Assembly (NCBI RefSeq): GCF_001279525.1
Contig: NZ_LGDY01000103.1
Coordinates: 208,558 to 272,557 of the forward strand
DNA from: Nocardia sp. NRRL S-836
Lineage (GTDB): Bacteria; Actinomycetota; Actinomycetes; Mycobacteriales; Pseudonocardiaceae
Direction: 5' to 3'
Length of the DNA stretch: 64,000 nt
The translations under genes were made by a program, and so were the position numbers. The stretch's first letter is position 1. The number at the start of each line of letters is the position of its first letter. Shown piece by piece: positions 19,281 to 27,991 of this stretch. The notes below the pieces were generated by a model that worked only from the letters and a program-made list of their open reading frames with translations, made no database searches and had not been told where the DNA came from.

Positions 19281-19937
19281 GTGACCACCTACGACGATCT
19301 TGAGCACCTCGACACGTCGGTGCTGCCGGAACGCCAGCAGAAGATCCTGGTCGCCATCCGCGACTGGGTGGTCGAGCACGGCTACTCCCCCAGCACCCGC
19401 GAGATCGGCGACGCGGTGGGCCTGCGGTCCTCCTCCTCGGTCTCCAAGCACCTGGCGGCGTTGGAGGACAAGGGTTTCCTCAAGCGCGGCACGTCGGTGA
19501 GCCGGCCGATGGACGTGCGGATCTTCCTGCACGAGACGAGCTCCGCCGCCGTCGCGGCCGACTCGATCGCGGTGCCGGTCGTCGGCGACATCGCCGCCGG
19601 TGCGCCGATCTCGGCGATCGAGCACGTGGACGACGTGCTGAACCTGCCGCGCGGGCTGGTCGGCCGCGGCAGCAACGTGTTCGCGTTGCGCGTGCGCGGT
19701 GACTCGATGATCGACGCGGCGATCTGCGACGGCGACATGGTCGTGGTGCGGCAGTCGCACGAGGCCCACAGCGGGCAGATCGTCGCCGCGATGCTCGACG
19801 ACGAGGCCACGGTGAAGGTCTACCAGCGCAGGAACGGCCACGTGTACCTGGAACCGCGCAACCCCGCCTATGAGGTCATAGACGGGGACAAGGCGACCGT
19901 TCTCGGGATTGTCGTGTCGGTGCTGCGCAGCGTCTAG
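19281..19937 (+). CDS. lexA: SOS repressor LexA
   Basis: A 218-residue LexA. The winged helix (RQQKILVAIRDWVVEHGYSPSTREIGDAVGLRSSSSVSKHLAALEDKGFLKR) occupies residues 18-70. The self-cleavage site is Ala106-Gly107 in GDIAAGAPI, with the catalytic dyad Ser142 (RGDSMID) and Lys179 (ATVKVY). It represses the SOS regulon and cuts itself when RecA is activated by DNA damage. The GTG start is fixed by a -10 hexamer seven bases upstream. Its stop overlaps that of the convergent SnoaL-like gene. Confidence 0.96.
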   Translation: MTTYDDLEHLDTSVLPERQQKILVAIRDWVVEHGYSPSTREIGDAVGLRSSSSVSKHLAALEDKGFLKRGTSVSRPMDVRIFLHETSSAAVAADSIAVPVVGDIAAGAPISAIEHVDDVLNLPRGLVGRGSNVFALRVRGDSMIDAAICDGDMVVVRQSHEAHSGQIVAAMLDDEATVKVYQRRNGHVYLEPRNPAYEVIDGDKATVLGIVVSVLRSV

Positions 19938-20323
19938 AGCTGCACGAGGCCCAGCTGCTGGGCGGCCCACAGACTGTCGGCGTTGGCCCAGTACTCGGCG
20001 ATCAGGCCGTCCCGCAGGCGCAGGACGTCCGTGCCGTAGAAGGAGATCGGGCCGGCCTCGGGGTGGGCCGCGGTGGCGTGCCAGCGCAGCACCAGGAGGT
20101 CGCCGTCGGCGATCGGTCCGACCTGGACGGTGAACTCCAGTCCCGGCAGCGCCTCGTGCGCGCCGCTCACCCAGGTGTGCAGGTTCGCCCTGCCCACCGA
20201 GTCCCGCGGCGGGCCGCCCAGCAGCGGGGCGGCGTGCGAGACGAAGTCCTCGCGGACCGTGCGGTCCACCAGGGACAGGTCACCGTTCCAGATGTCCTTC
20301 CAGGCCTCGGCGATCGTGCTCAT
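19934..20323 (-). CDS. SnoaL-like ester cyclase-fold protein
   Basis: A 129-residue NTF2-fold protein of the SnoaL-like polyketide cyclase/ester cyclase group (VREDFVSHAAPLLGG, VGRANLHTWVSGAHEALPGLEFTVQ, VLRWHATAAHP, DVLRLRDGLIAEYWANADSL). It may be an enzyme or a binding protein. The ATG at 20323 overlaps the stop of the Dabb gene by one base; a GTG three bases earlier would overlap by four. It is the last gene of an MFS-Dabb-SnoaL operon. Confidence 0.85.
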   Translation of the reverse strand: MSTIAEAWKDIWNGDLSLVDRTVREDFVSHAAPLLGGPPRDSVGRANLHTWVSGAHEALPGLEFTVQVGPIADGDLLVLRWHATAAHPEAGPISFYGTDVLRLRDGLIAEYWANADSLWAAQQLGLVQL

Positions 20324-20742
20324 CACGCGTCACCGTGCTTCCCGGGGGCGGCCGAGCCGCTGTACTCGCCGAGGTCGGACACGAGCTGGGTGAGCTCGGG
20401 GTCGCTGTCGTAGCGCTTCTGGTGCAGCGCGGCGATCTTCGCGCCGATCTCGGGGTCCGCGTCGTCGGTGATGTCGAACGAGGAGAACTTCTCCACGAGC
20501 GGCAGGCCGACCCGGTCGGTGTTGCGGTGGGCGGGGTGGACCAGGTACTCCCAGTACCCCTCCAGGTCCTCGATGACGAACGTGGCGCCCCACTCGTACT
20601 CGCCGCCGAAGTCGCGGCCGACGACGAACTGCTTGACCGACGGGATGACGCGGCCCTGGTTGCGCAGGCTCTCCAGCGCCTCCTCGACCTGCTCGGGCGA
20701 GGCGTCCGCGCGCAGCGTGAACCGGTTGCCGTGGTAGATCAT
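20323..20742 (-). CDS. Dabb (stress-responsive A/B barrel) domain protein
   Basis: A 139-residue dimeric alpha/beta-barrel protein: YHGNRFTLRADASPEQVEEALESLRNQGRVIPSVKQFVVGRDFGGEYEWGATFVIEDLEGYWEYLVHPAH is the Dabb fold with its closing histidine. A C-terminal extension of about 45 residues is charged and not part of the domain. Proteins of this class act as small cyclases, decarboxylases or stress proteins. Its start overlaps the MFS stop by four bases (ATGA) and its stop overlaps the SnoaL start, so the three genes are coupled. Confidence 0.88.
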   Translation of the reverse strand: MIYHGNRFTLRADASPEQVEEALESLRNQGRVIPSVKQFVVGRDFGGEYEWGATFVIEDLEGYWEYLVHPAHRNTDRVGLPLVEKFSSFDITDDADPEIGAKIAALHQKRYDSDPELTQLVSDLGEYSGSAAPGKHGDA

Positions 20743-21851
20743 TTCTTCTCCTTCGTGACGAGCGCGGCGATCGCGCCCAGGGTGGTGACCGCGCCGGTCC
20801 AGGCGAACGCACCGGCGATCCCGGTGAGCTCGACCAGTGGCGCGACGACGAGGGGTGAGAGGAACTGGCCGAGGAAGATCCCGGCCACCAGCCCGCTGAG
20901 CGCGCGGCCGCGGTGCTGCGGTGCGGCCATCCCGGCGAGCTGGACGTTGAGGTGCGGCACGACGAGCCCGACGCCGACGCCGCCGACCAGCAGCCCGGCG
21001 ACGATGCCGGGCAGGGTCCCGGTGCCGGCCAGCAGCCAGCCGAGGCCGAGCAGCCCCGTGCTGGTCGCGACGGGTCGGGGCGGTGGCCTGAGCAACGCCC
21101 CGGCCGCGCTGGTGACCGTGCTGCCCGCGATGACCACGCCGATGAGCGCGGGGCTGACGTGCAGGCCGGCCAGCAGGAACGGCAGCTGCGTCGGTGCCAT
21201 GTAGAACACGAGCGTCGCGGCGAGTGCGAGCACGTAGATCCCGACGGCCTGCCCGGTCGGCCGGAACTTCCCGGTGGTGGCCGCGTGCGCTCGCGGTTCG
21301 TCGTGCAAAGCGGCGATCGCGGCCAGTGCGACGACGGCGGCCACCGAGTAGAGCCAGAACGGCGCACGCCAGTCGATCCCGGCCAGCAGGCCCGCGAGCG
21401 GCAGGAACACCACGCCGCCCAGGCTCGCGAACGCCTGCTGCAACCCGAGGAACCTGGCTCGCCGCTGCCCGTCGAACCAGTCGGTGACCAGCGCGCTGAC
21501 CGCCGTCATCACGCCGCCGACCGCCAGCCCCAGCAACGCCCGGCTGAGGAGCAGCACGGTCAGGTCGCCGATGAAGAACCCGGCCGTGCCGCTGACCGCG
21601 TAGAGCACCAGCGCCCCCACCAGCAGCGGCTTGCGGCCGACCCGGTCGGCGAACGCACCGGACAGCGGCGCGCTCACCGCGATGGCCAGCGAGGTGGTGG
21701 TCAGCGCGAGCCGGACCAGCACGCCCGCTCCGTAGACGTCGCTCATCGCGGGCAGGCTCGGCGCGATGATCGCGGCGGCCATGATCGTGAGCGTCGCCGC
21801 GCCGAGCACGGTGCCCTTGGCGAAGGTCGTTGGCGCAGTTCGTGTGGTCAC
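20739..21851 (-). CDS. MFS transporter
   Basis: A 370-residue major facilitator protein with about twelve helices. The loop 2-3 motif is ADRVGRKPLLVGALVLY; the N-terminus (TIMAAAIIAPSLPAMSDVYG) resembles the drug/H+ antiporter family. It is the first gene of the operon with Dabb and SnoaL-like genes, so it may export the product those enzymes act on. GTG 21851 is the start. It is divergent from the LAL regulator at 21932. Confidence 0.9.
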   Translation of the reverse strand: MTTRTAPTTFAKGTVLGAATLTIMAAAIIAPSLPAMSDVYGAGVLVRLALTTTSLAIAVSAPLSGAFADRVGRKPLLVGALVLYAVSGTAGFFIGDLTVLLLSRALLGLAVGGVMTAVSALVTDWFDGQRRARFLGLQQAFASLGGVVFLPLAGLLAGIDWRAPFWLYSVAAVVALAAIAALHDEPRAHAATTGKFRPTGQAVGIYVLALAATLVFYMAPTQLPFLLAGLHVSPALIGVVIAGSTVTSAAGALLRPPPRPVATSTGLLGLGWLLAGTGTLPGIVAGLLVGGVGVGLVVPHLNVQLAGMAAPQHRGRALSGLVAGIFLGQFLSPLVVAPLVELTGIAGAFAWTGAVTTLGAIAALVTKEKK

Positions 21852-21897
21852 ACCGGAAACCTTCGTCGCCGACCCTTGTTCTTCGCGTCGGCAGGAA

Positions 21898-21925
21898 CTA
21901 CGTAGGTGACCGGTTTACGTAGAGT
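21898..21925. promoter_or_regulatory. Repeated TACGTAG element and -10 before the LAL regulator
   Basis: CTACGTAG (21898-21905, a perfect palindrome) and TTACGTAG (21915-21922) lie 17 bases apart in the 80-base space between the MFS operon and the LAL gene. TAGAGT (21920-21925) overlaps the second copy and is six bases before ATG 21932, suggesting a leaderless message and an operator over the promoter. Confidence 0.5.
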
Positions 21926-21931
21926 TCGGTC

Positions 21932-24472
21932 ATGCCCCTGCTGCTCGGCCGCACCGACGAGCTCCGCTGCCTGGACGGCCTGCTCGCCGCTGCCCGCGAG
22001 GGCAGCGGCGGCGTGCTGGTGCTGCGCGGCGAGGCCGGCATCGGCAAGAGCGCGTTGCTCGGCCACGTCCGGGAGGCGGCGGGGTTCCGGCTGGTGGAGG
22101 CGTCCGGCTCGGAGTTCGAGACGGACCTGCCGTTCGCGGCGCTGCACCAGCTGTGCCTGCCGGTCCTGGGGCACCTGGACGAGCTGGAGCCGCAGCGGCG
22201 CCGCGCTCTCGAGGTGGCGTTCGGGATGGCGGAGGGTGCGCCGGACCTGTTCCGGATCGGGCTCGCCGCGCTCGACCTGCTCGCCGCCGCCGCACGGGAG
22301 CTTCCACTGCTGTGCGTGGTGGACGACGCGCACTGGCTCGACACGGCGTCGGCGAAGGCGTTGTCGTTCCTGGCCCGGCGGATCGGGGCCGAGCCGGTGG
22401 CGATGGTGCTCGCGGCACGGGAGGGGCTGACCGAGCTGCCGTCGCTGGAGCTCACCGGGTTGTCCGACGCCGACGCGCGCACCCTGCTGGGCGGTGTGCC
22501 GGACGACCGCGTGCTGGCCGAGGCGCGCGGGAACCCCTTGGCGTTGCAGGAACTTCCGAAGGCCGGGTTCGGGCTGCCGGACTCGTCGTCGGTCGTGCAC
22601 CGGGTCGAACGCGGCTTCCAGGCCAGGCTGGCCGGTCTGCCCGGCCGTGACCTGCTGGTCCTCGCGAGCGCCGACGCCACCGGTGACCCCGCCCTGCTCT
22701 GGGCGGCGGCCGAGGTGCTCGGGCTGCCGACCGACGCCGACACCGGTGACCTGGTGACGATCTCGACGAAGGTCCGCTTCTGCCACCCGCTCGCGCGGTC
22801 GGCCGTCTACCGGGCGGCGACCGCGGCCGAACGCCGGGCGGCGCACCGGGCGCTGGCGGAGGTGACGACGGACCCGGACCGCAGGGCGTGGCACCGCGCC
22901 GAGGCGACCGCCGGGCCGGACGAGGCGGTGGCGGCCGAGCTGGAGGCCGCCGCAGAACGGGCGGGGGCGCGCGGAGGGGTGCGGGCGTCGGCGGCGTTCC
23001 TGACGCGGGCGGCCGCGTTGTCGCTGGACCCGGTGGCACGCACGGACCGCGCGTTGCGGGCCGCCCAGGCCGAGCTCGACGGCGGCGCGGCGGACGCCGC
23101 CCTCGACCTGCTGTCCACTGTGGAGCCTCGGGACGACGTGCAGCACGCCCGCGCGGACCTGCTGCGCGGGCGGATCGCGTTCGTGCGGCAGGAGGACGGC
23201 CCCGCGCTCATGCTCGGCGCCGCGCACCGGCTGGCCGCGATCGATCCGCGGTGGTCACGCGACTGCTTCCTCGACGCGCTGGAGATGGGCCTGGTCGTGG
23301 GGCGCGCGAACGGCGTGATGGACACCGTCATCGCCGAGGCCAGGTCCGCGCCGCCCTCGGAACAGCCGGACGTCCTCGACGCGCTGGTGCTGCTCACCGG
23401 CTCCGGGCACCGGGCGGCGGCACCGTTGCTGCGGCGGGTGCTCACCGACCGTGCCCTGTGGACCCGCCGGCCCGCGCTGGCCACGATGATCGCCGGTGAG
23501 CTGTGGGACCTGGACGCCCACGTGGAGGTCACCCGCTGGCTGCTCGCGACCGGCCGTGACACGGGCACGCCGTGGATGCTGCGGCTCGGGCTCGCGCAGG
23601 AGGCGGTCGCGGCCACGCACCGGGGCGAGCTGACGGCGGCGGCGAGCCTCGTGGCCGAGGAGGAGGCGATCGCGGACGCGTTCGGCGACCTGCCCATGAC
23701 GTACGCGCGGGTGCACCTGCTGGCGTGGCGGGGCGAGCTCGGCCCGCTCGACGCGGCGCTGACCGACGCCGGCGCCCGCGGCAAGGGGCAACTCGTAGCG
23801 AACATCCACTGGGCGAAGTCCGTGCTGTACAACGCGCGCAGCGACTACCCCGCCGCGCTGCGGGAGGCGCGGGCCGCGGTGGAGGCGGGTGACCTCTACC
23901 TGGCGGGCATCGCGTTGCCGGAGCTGGTCGAGGCGGCCGTGCGGTGTGGCGAGGACGCCTCTGCCGCGCTGGCGGAGCTCAGTGCGCGTTCATCGGCCAG
24001 CGGAACCGCGTGGGCTCGTGGTGTCACGGCGTGCGCACGGGCGTTGGTGTCCGGCGTCGAGGACGACTACGTGGAAGCCGTGGAGACCGGCAGTCCGGCG
24101 CCTTATCGCGCACGCGCACACCTGCTCTACGGCGAGTGGTTGCGCCGCGCGGGTCGTCGCAAGGACGCGCGCGAACACCTGCGCACCGCACACGAGTCGT
24201 TCGCGGACATGGGTGTGCTCGGGTTCGCACAACGTGCGGCGGACGAGCTGAAGGCGACGGGCGAGGTGGCGCGCAGCCGTTCCGCGGACGCCTTCGAGGC
24301 CCTGACCGCCCAGGAGGCCCACATCGCCCGCCTCGTCGCGACGGGGGCGACGTCGAAGGAGGTGGCCGCGCGCCTGTTCCTCAGCCCGCGCACGGTCGAC
24401 GCCCACCTGCGCAACGTCTACCGCAAGCTCGGCATCAACTCCCGCCGCCAGCTCCGCACGTCCGTCGGCTGA
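21932..24472 (+). CDS. LAL-type LuxR-family regulator (AAA+ ATPase, HTH)
   Basis: An 846-residue large ATP-binding LuxR regulator. Walker A is GEAGIGKS at residues 33-40 and Walker B is LLCVVDDAHW near residue 130. A long helical, TPR-like region follows, and the LuxR helix-turn-helix is at the C-terminus (LTAQEAHIARLVATGATSKEVAARLFLSPRTVDAHLRNVYRKL). LAL proteins are activators that respond to small ligands or sugars. The divergent MFS-Dabb-SnoaL operon is the natural target. Confidence 0.93.
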   Translation: MPLLLGRTDELRCLDGLLAAAREGSGGVLVLRGEAGIGKSALLGHVREAAGFRLVEASGSEFETDLPFAALHQLCLPVLGHLDELEPQRRRALEVAFGMAEGAPDLFRIGLAALDLLAAAARELPLLCVVDDAHWLDTASAKALSFLARRIGAEPVAMVLAAREGLTELPSLELTGLSDADARTLLGGVPDDRVLAEARGNPLALQELPKAGFGLPDSSSVVHRVERGFQARLAGLPGRDLLVLASADATGDPALLWAAAEVLGLPTDADTGDLVTISTKVRFCHPLARSAVYRAATAAERRAAHRALAEVTTDPDRRAWHRAEATAGPDEAVAAELEAAAERAGARGGVRASAAFLTRAAALSLDPVARTDRALRAAQAELDGGAADAALDLLSTVEPRDDVQHARADLLRGRIAFVRQEDGPALMLGAAHRLAAIDPRWSRDCFLDALEMGLVVGRANGVMDTVIAEARSAPPSEQPDVLDALVLLTGSGHRAAAPLLRRVLTDRALWTRRPALATMIAGELWDLDAHVEVTRWLLATGRDTGTPWMLRLGLAQEAVAATHRGELTAAASLVAEEEAIADAFGDLPMTYARVHLLAWRGELGPLDAALTDAGARGKGQLVANIHWAKSVLYNARSDYPAALREARAAVEAGDLYLAGIALPELVEAAVRCGEDASAALAELSARSSASGTAWARGVTACARALVSGVEDDYVEAVETGSPAPYRARAHLLYGEWLRRAGRRKDAREHLRTAHESFADMGVLGFAQRAADELKATGEVARSRSADAFEALTAQEAHIARLVATGATSKEVAARLFLSPRTVDAHLRNVYRKLGINSRRQLRTSVG

Positions 24473-24500
24473 CCGCATCCCGCCGGATCAGAGTGCGGTC
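24471..24500. terminator. Short convergent hairpin
   Basis: GACCGCA (24471-24477) and TGCGGTC (24494-24500) pair around 16 bases, between the ends of the LAL gene and the convergent LysR gene, overlapping both coding ends. Confidence 0.4.
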
Positions 24501-25369
24501 CAGTCGCGTGACCGCAGGTGGTCCACGACGACCTCGACGGCCGGGGTCAGCTCACCGCGTGTGACCAGGTACAACGTGTTCAACGGCGGAACCTCCGGCC
24601 GGTGCAGCAGCTCCACCGACCCGGTCGCGAGCGCGGGCTCCGCGAGGTAGCGCGGCAACGCCGACACCCCGGCCCCGGCGACCACCGCCGCCAGCACCGC
24701 CCGCAGGTCCGGCACGACCACGGCGACCGGGTTCGGTGGCCGACGGCCGAACTCGCTGCGCCAGTACCGCCGCACGATCGGCAGGTCCGCCGAGTACGCG
24801 ACCAGCGGAAGGTGTTCGAGCGCGCGCACCGGGTCCTCCGCGAGCAACGCGGGCGAGACCGTCTGCGCCAGCACCGGCGGCCCGACCAGCAGGAACTCCT
24901 CGTCCGCGAACGGCGTGACGGTGAACCCGGCTCCTGGGCGCACCGACGAGAGCACCACGTCCAGCCGTGCGTCGCGCAGGGCGGCCAGCAGGTCGGCGGC
25001 CAGTCCGAGCGTGACCTCGAACCGCACCCCGCGCTGGGTGAGCGGCGCCAGCGCCGGCAGCCCGCGGGCCGTCATGAACTCCGCCGCTCCCCCGATCCGC
25101 ACCACGCCCTCCAGTGCGGCGACCGGGTCGAGCGCCGACCGCAGGTGGTCGAGGTGCGACCCCACCCGCCGGGCCAGCTCGTCCGCGCGCGGCGTCGGCG
25201 TCACCCCGCGGCCGCCGCGCACGAACAGCCGCGCGCCCACCTCGTTCTCCAGCCGCGCCAGCTGGCCGCTCACCGCGGGCTGTGTGAGCCCGCGCCGCGT
25301 GGCCGCCGCCGTGAGCGAGCCGCCGCGGTAGATCTCCAGGAAGGTCGCCAGCAGGTCCAGGTCCGTCAC
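24488..25369 (-). CDS. LysR-family transcriptional regulator
   Basis: A 293-residue LysR-type regulator: DNA-binding domain at residues 1-60 (LDLLATFLEIYRGGSLTAAATRRGLTQPAVSGQLARLENEVGARLF), then the effector domain. It is divergent from the DJ-1/PfpI gene at 25476, with a perfect palindrome beside its own start, so it very probably controls that gene and itself. Confidence 0.93.
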   Translation of the reverse strand: MTDLDLLATFLEIYRGGSLTAAATRRGLTQPAVSGQLARLENEVGARLFVRGGRGVTPTPRADELARRVGSHLDHLRSALDPVAALEGVVRIGGAAEFMTARGLPALAPLTQRGVRFEVTLGLAADLLAALRDARLDVVLSSVRPGAGFTVTPFADEEFLLVGPPVLAQTVSPALLAEDPVRALEHLPLVAYSADLPIVRRYWRSEFGRRPPNPVAVVVPDLRAVLAAVVAGAGVSALPRYLAEPALATGSVELLHRPEVPPLNTLYLVTRGELTPAVEVVVDHLRSRDWTAL

Positions 25370-25382
25370 GTCAACTCCTCAG

Positions 25383-25400
25383 CCATAAGCCAGCTTATGG
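25383..25400. promoter_or_regulatory. Perfect palindrome, LysR operator
   Basis: CCATAAGC (25383-25390), CA, GCTTATGG (25393-25400): a perfect 8-base inverted repeat 13 bases in front of the LysR start. ATAAGC-N2-GCTTAT fits the LysR T-N11-A pattern. Confidence 0.75.
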
Positions 25401-25475
25401 CTTGCGCTGCCGAGGTGGATGATCCGTGATGGGATTGTGGTTGTGCCGGACAAGCACCCAGCGAGAGGAAGCACG

Positions 25476-26129
25476 ATGAAGAAGGTCCTGATGGTCGTCA
25501 CCGGCGCGAACGAGCTGAAGCTCGCGGACGGCACGAGCCACCCCACCGGTTTCTGGGCGGAGGAGGTCGTCGAGTCGCACCGCGTGCTCACCGAGGGCGG
25601 CGCCGAGGTCACCGTGGCGACGCCGGGCGGCGTGGTCCCGACCGTCGACGCCGGCAGCCTGGAGGGCACCGACTTCGCCGGGCCCGCCGCGGCCGTCACG
25701 CGCGACCCCGCGAACCTCGGCGAGGTCGACGCCGCCGACTTCGACGCCATCTACGTGCCCGGCGGCCACGGCCCGATGACCGACCTGGCGTTCGACGCGG
25801 GCCTGGGCCGCCTGCTGACCGAGTTCCACGACACCGGCAAGGTCGTTGCCGCCCTGTGCCACGGCCCGGCCGGCCTGCTCCCGGCGGTGCGCGCGAACGG
25901 CGAGTTCGTGTTCGCGGGCAAGGAGATGGCCGTCTTCAGCGACGAGGAGGAACGCCAGGGCGGCCTCGACGTGCCGTACTCGGTCGAGGGCAGGCTGCGC
26001 GAGCTCGGCGCGAAGATCGCCACGGGCCCGGCGTGGTCGAGCACGGTCGTCACCGACGGCCGGTTCGTGACCGGCCAGAACCCGCAGTCCACCGTCGCCA
26101 CCGCCCAGGCCGTGCTCGCGCTCCTGTAG
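25476..26129 (+). CDS. DJ-1/PfpI family protein (Hsp31-like)
   Basis: A 217-residue class I glutamine amidotransferase-like protein. It resembles the Hsp31/glyoxalase III branch: HPTGFWAEEVVESHRVLTEGGAEVTVATPGG, the nucleophile elbow AALCHGPAGLL with the catalytic cysteine, and the acidic partner in YVPGGHGPMTDL. Members act as glutathione-independent glyoxalases, deglycases or chaperones. ATG 25476 has AGAGGAA in front. Expression is probably under the divergent LysR regulator. Confidence 0.9.
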   Translation: MKKVLMVVTGANELKLADGTSHPTGFWAEEVVESHRVLTEGGAEVTVATPGGVVPTVDAGSLEGTDFAGPAAAVTRDPANLGEVDAADFDAIYVPGGHGPMTDLAFDAGLGRLLTEFHDTGKVVAALCHGPAGLLPAVRANGEFVFAGKEMAVFSDEEERQGGLDVPYSVEGRLRELGAKIATGPAWSSTVVTDGRFVTGQNPQSTVATAQAVLALL

Positions 26130-26344
26130 ACCGGGAGCCGCAGCACCCCGAGCACCCGGCGGATCGCCGCCGACCGGCACACGGCCTTGAGCCCACCCGC
26201 CAGCCGGTCGGCGGCGACGACCGTCCCGACCAGGTGCACCACCGGCACCCACGCGACCTCGCCGCCCCGCCTCACCAGCACCTCGCCGATGCCCCGCACC
26301 TCTGAACAGGTGATCAGGGCGGCGGGAATAGCTCGGCCCCCCAC
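26130..26344 (-). pseudogene. Possible gene remnant on the minus strand
   Basis: Between the DJ-1 gene and the flavin monooxygenase the minus strand has a strongly biased reading (G or C at nearly every third position), including VRGIGEVLVRRGGEVAWVP and HLVGTVVAADRLAGGLKAV. It continues into the antisense of the DJ-1 gene without a natural stop and I do not recognise it. It may be a decayed gene end; no promoter or ribosome-binding site stands out. Confidence 0.25.
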
Positions 26345-26397
26345 GCGTTAAGGTAGATGCAAACGCATAGAACTTCAGACAGAAGGAGGCGGGGACC

Positions 26398-27555
26398 GTG
26401 CAGTTCGGAGTGTTCTCGGTGAGCGACATCACCAGGGATCCGGTGAGCGGCGAGACCCCCAGCGAGGCCGAGCGCATCGACGCGATCGTCCAGATCGCGC
26501 AGAAGACCGAGGAGGTCGGGCTCGACGTCTTCGCGATCGGCGAGCACCACAACCCGCCGTTCTTCTCGTCCGCGCCGACGACCCTGCTGGCCGCCATCGC
26601 GGCGACCACGAAGAAGCTGGTCGTCAGCACCGCGACGACGTTGATCACGACCAACGACCCGGTGCGCATCGCCGAGGAGTACGCGATGCTGCAGCACCTG
26701 GCGAAGGGTCGCATGGACCTCATGCTGGGCCGCGGCAACACCGCCCCGGTCTACCCGTGGTTCGGCGCGGACATCCGGCAGAGCCTGCCGCTGGCGCTGG
26801 AGAACTACAACCTCCTGCACCGGTTGTGGCGCGAGGACGTCGTGGACTGGGAGGGCAAGTTCCGCACCCCGTTGCAGGGCTTCACCTCCACGCCGCGGCC
26901 GCTGGACGACCTGCCGCCGTTCGTGTGGCACGGGTCGATCCGCACGCCGGAGATCGCGGAGCAGGCCGCCTACTACGGCGACGGCTTCTTCGCGAACAAC
27001 ATCTTCTGGCCCAAAGAGCACTACATGCGGCTGATCAAGTTCTACCGCCAGCGGTACGCGCACTACGGCCACGGCACGGAGAAGCAGGCCATCGTCGGTC
27101 TCGGCGGGCAGGCCTACATCGCGAAGAGGTCGCAGGACGCGCTCGACGAGTTCCGCCCGTACTTCAACGAGGCACCGGTCTACGGGCACGGGCCGAGGAT
27201 GGAGGACTTCATGGAGCAGACGCCGCTGTCGGTCGGCAGCCCGCAGGAGGTCATCGACAAGACGCTGACGTTCCGCGAGCACTTCGGCGACTACCAGCGG
27301 CAGATGTTCCTGATGGACCACGCCGGCCTGCCGCTCAAGACCGTGCTGAACCAGCTCGACCTGCTGGGCGAGGAGGTGGTTCCGGTGCTGCGCAAGGAGA
27401 TCGAGGCGCGGCAGGACCCGGAGACCGCCCAGCCGCCGACGCACGCGGTGCGGCTCAAGGCCAAGTACGGCGACGGACCGGCCCGCCAGCCGCGCCCGAA
27501 CGCCAACCGCGGCGACAACGTCACCGGCGGCTCGCCCTACCAGGACTCCGAGTGA
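26398..27555 (+). CDS. LLM-class flavin-dependent monooxygenase, CE1758-type
   Basis: A 385-residue luciferase-like (TIM-barrel) FMNH2-dependent monooxygenase. Segments such as MQFGVFSVSDITRDP, LDVFAIGEHHNPPFFSSAPTTLLAAIAATTKKLVVSTATTLITTNDPVRIAEEYAMLQHLAKGRMDLMLGRGNT and the proline-rich C-terminal tail match the CE1758 subgroup, which always travels with a CE1759-type FMN reductase. GTG 26398 follows AGAAGGAGG. ATGC-N4-GCAT (26357-26368) in the upstream region may bind the MarR protein encoded next. Operon: monooxygenase, MarR, reductase. The substrate is unknown. Confidence 0.9.
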   Translation: MQFGVFSVSDITRDPVSGETPSEAERIDAIVQIAQKTEEVGLDVFAIGEHHNPPFFSSAPTTLLAAIAATTKKLVVSTATTLITTNDPVRIAEEYAMLQHLAKGRMDLMLGRGNTAPVYPWFGADIRQSLPLALENYNLLHRLWREDVVDWEGKFRTPLQGFTSTPRPLDDLPPFVWHGSIRTPEIAEQAAYYGDGFFANNIFWPKEHYMRLIKFYRQRYAHYGHGTEKQAIVGLGGQAYIAKRSQDALDEFRPYFNEAPVYGHGPRMEDFMEQTPLSVGSPQEVIDKTLTFREHFGDYQRQMFLMDHAGLPLKTVLNQLDLLGEEVVPVLRKEIEARQDPETAQPPTHAVRLKAKYGDGPARQPRPNANRGDNVTGGSPYQDSE

Positions 27556-27565
27556 GGTAAGGGCC

Positions 27566-27991
27566 GTGACCAGGGCGAACGAGGCGTGGGAGTCACTGAT
27601 GACCGCCTACGCCGTGCTGATGAAGCGGTTCAACGCCGAGGACGTGTGGGGTGAGCTGAGCATGCGCGAGTACGACGTGCTCTACACCCTGTCCAAGTGC
27701 GACGGTCCACTTCGGATGAGTGAGCTCAACCGGCACGTGCTGCTCAGCCAGCCCGCCCTGTCCCGCATGGTCGACCGCCTGGTCGACCGCGGGCTGGTGG
27801 ACCGCTGCACCGATCCCGGTGACCGCCGGGGTGTGCGCCTGTCGCTCACCCCGGCCGGCCGCAAGACCCAGCAGGAGATCGGCCGCCCGCACGCGCGCAG
27901 CGTCACGCGCGCGTTGGGCGTGCTGACCCCGCGGGAACTAGACCAGCTCGCCGCGATCTGCGGCAAGCTCAGCCAGAGCGAGGAGCAATGA
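27566..27991 (+). CDS. MarR-family transcriptional regulator
   Basis: A 141-residue MarR-type regulator with the winged helix LSMREYDVLYTLSKCDGPLRMSELNRHVLLSQPALSRMVDRLVDRGLVDRCTDPGDRRGVRLSLTPAG. It sits between the monooxygenase (10 bases upstream) and the reductase, whose ATG overlaps its stop by four bases. It is therefore likely a ligand-responsive repressor of its own operon. Cys46 in the winged helix region could give redox sensing, but this is speculation. Confidence 0.92.
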   Translation: MTRANEAWESLMTAYAVLMKRFNAEDVWGELSMREYDVLYTLSKCDGPLRMSELNRHVLLSQPALSRMVDRLVDRGLVDRCTDPGDRRGVRLSLTPAGRKTQQEIGRPHARSVTRALGVLTPRELDQLAAICGKLSQSEEQ

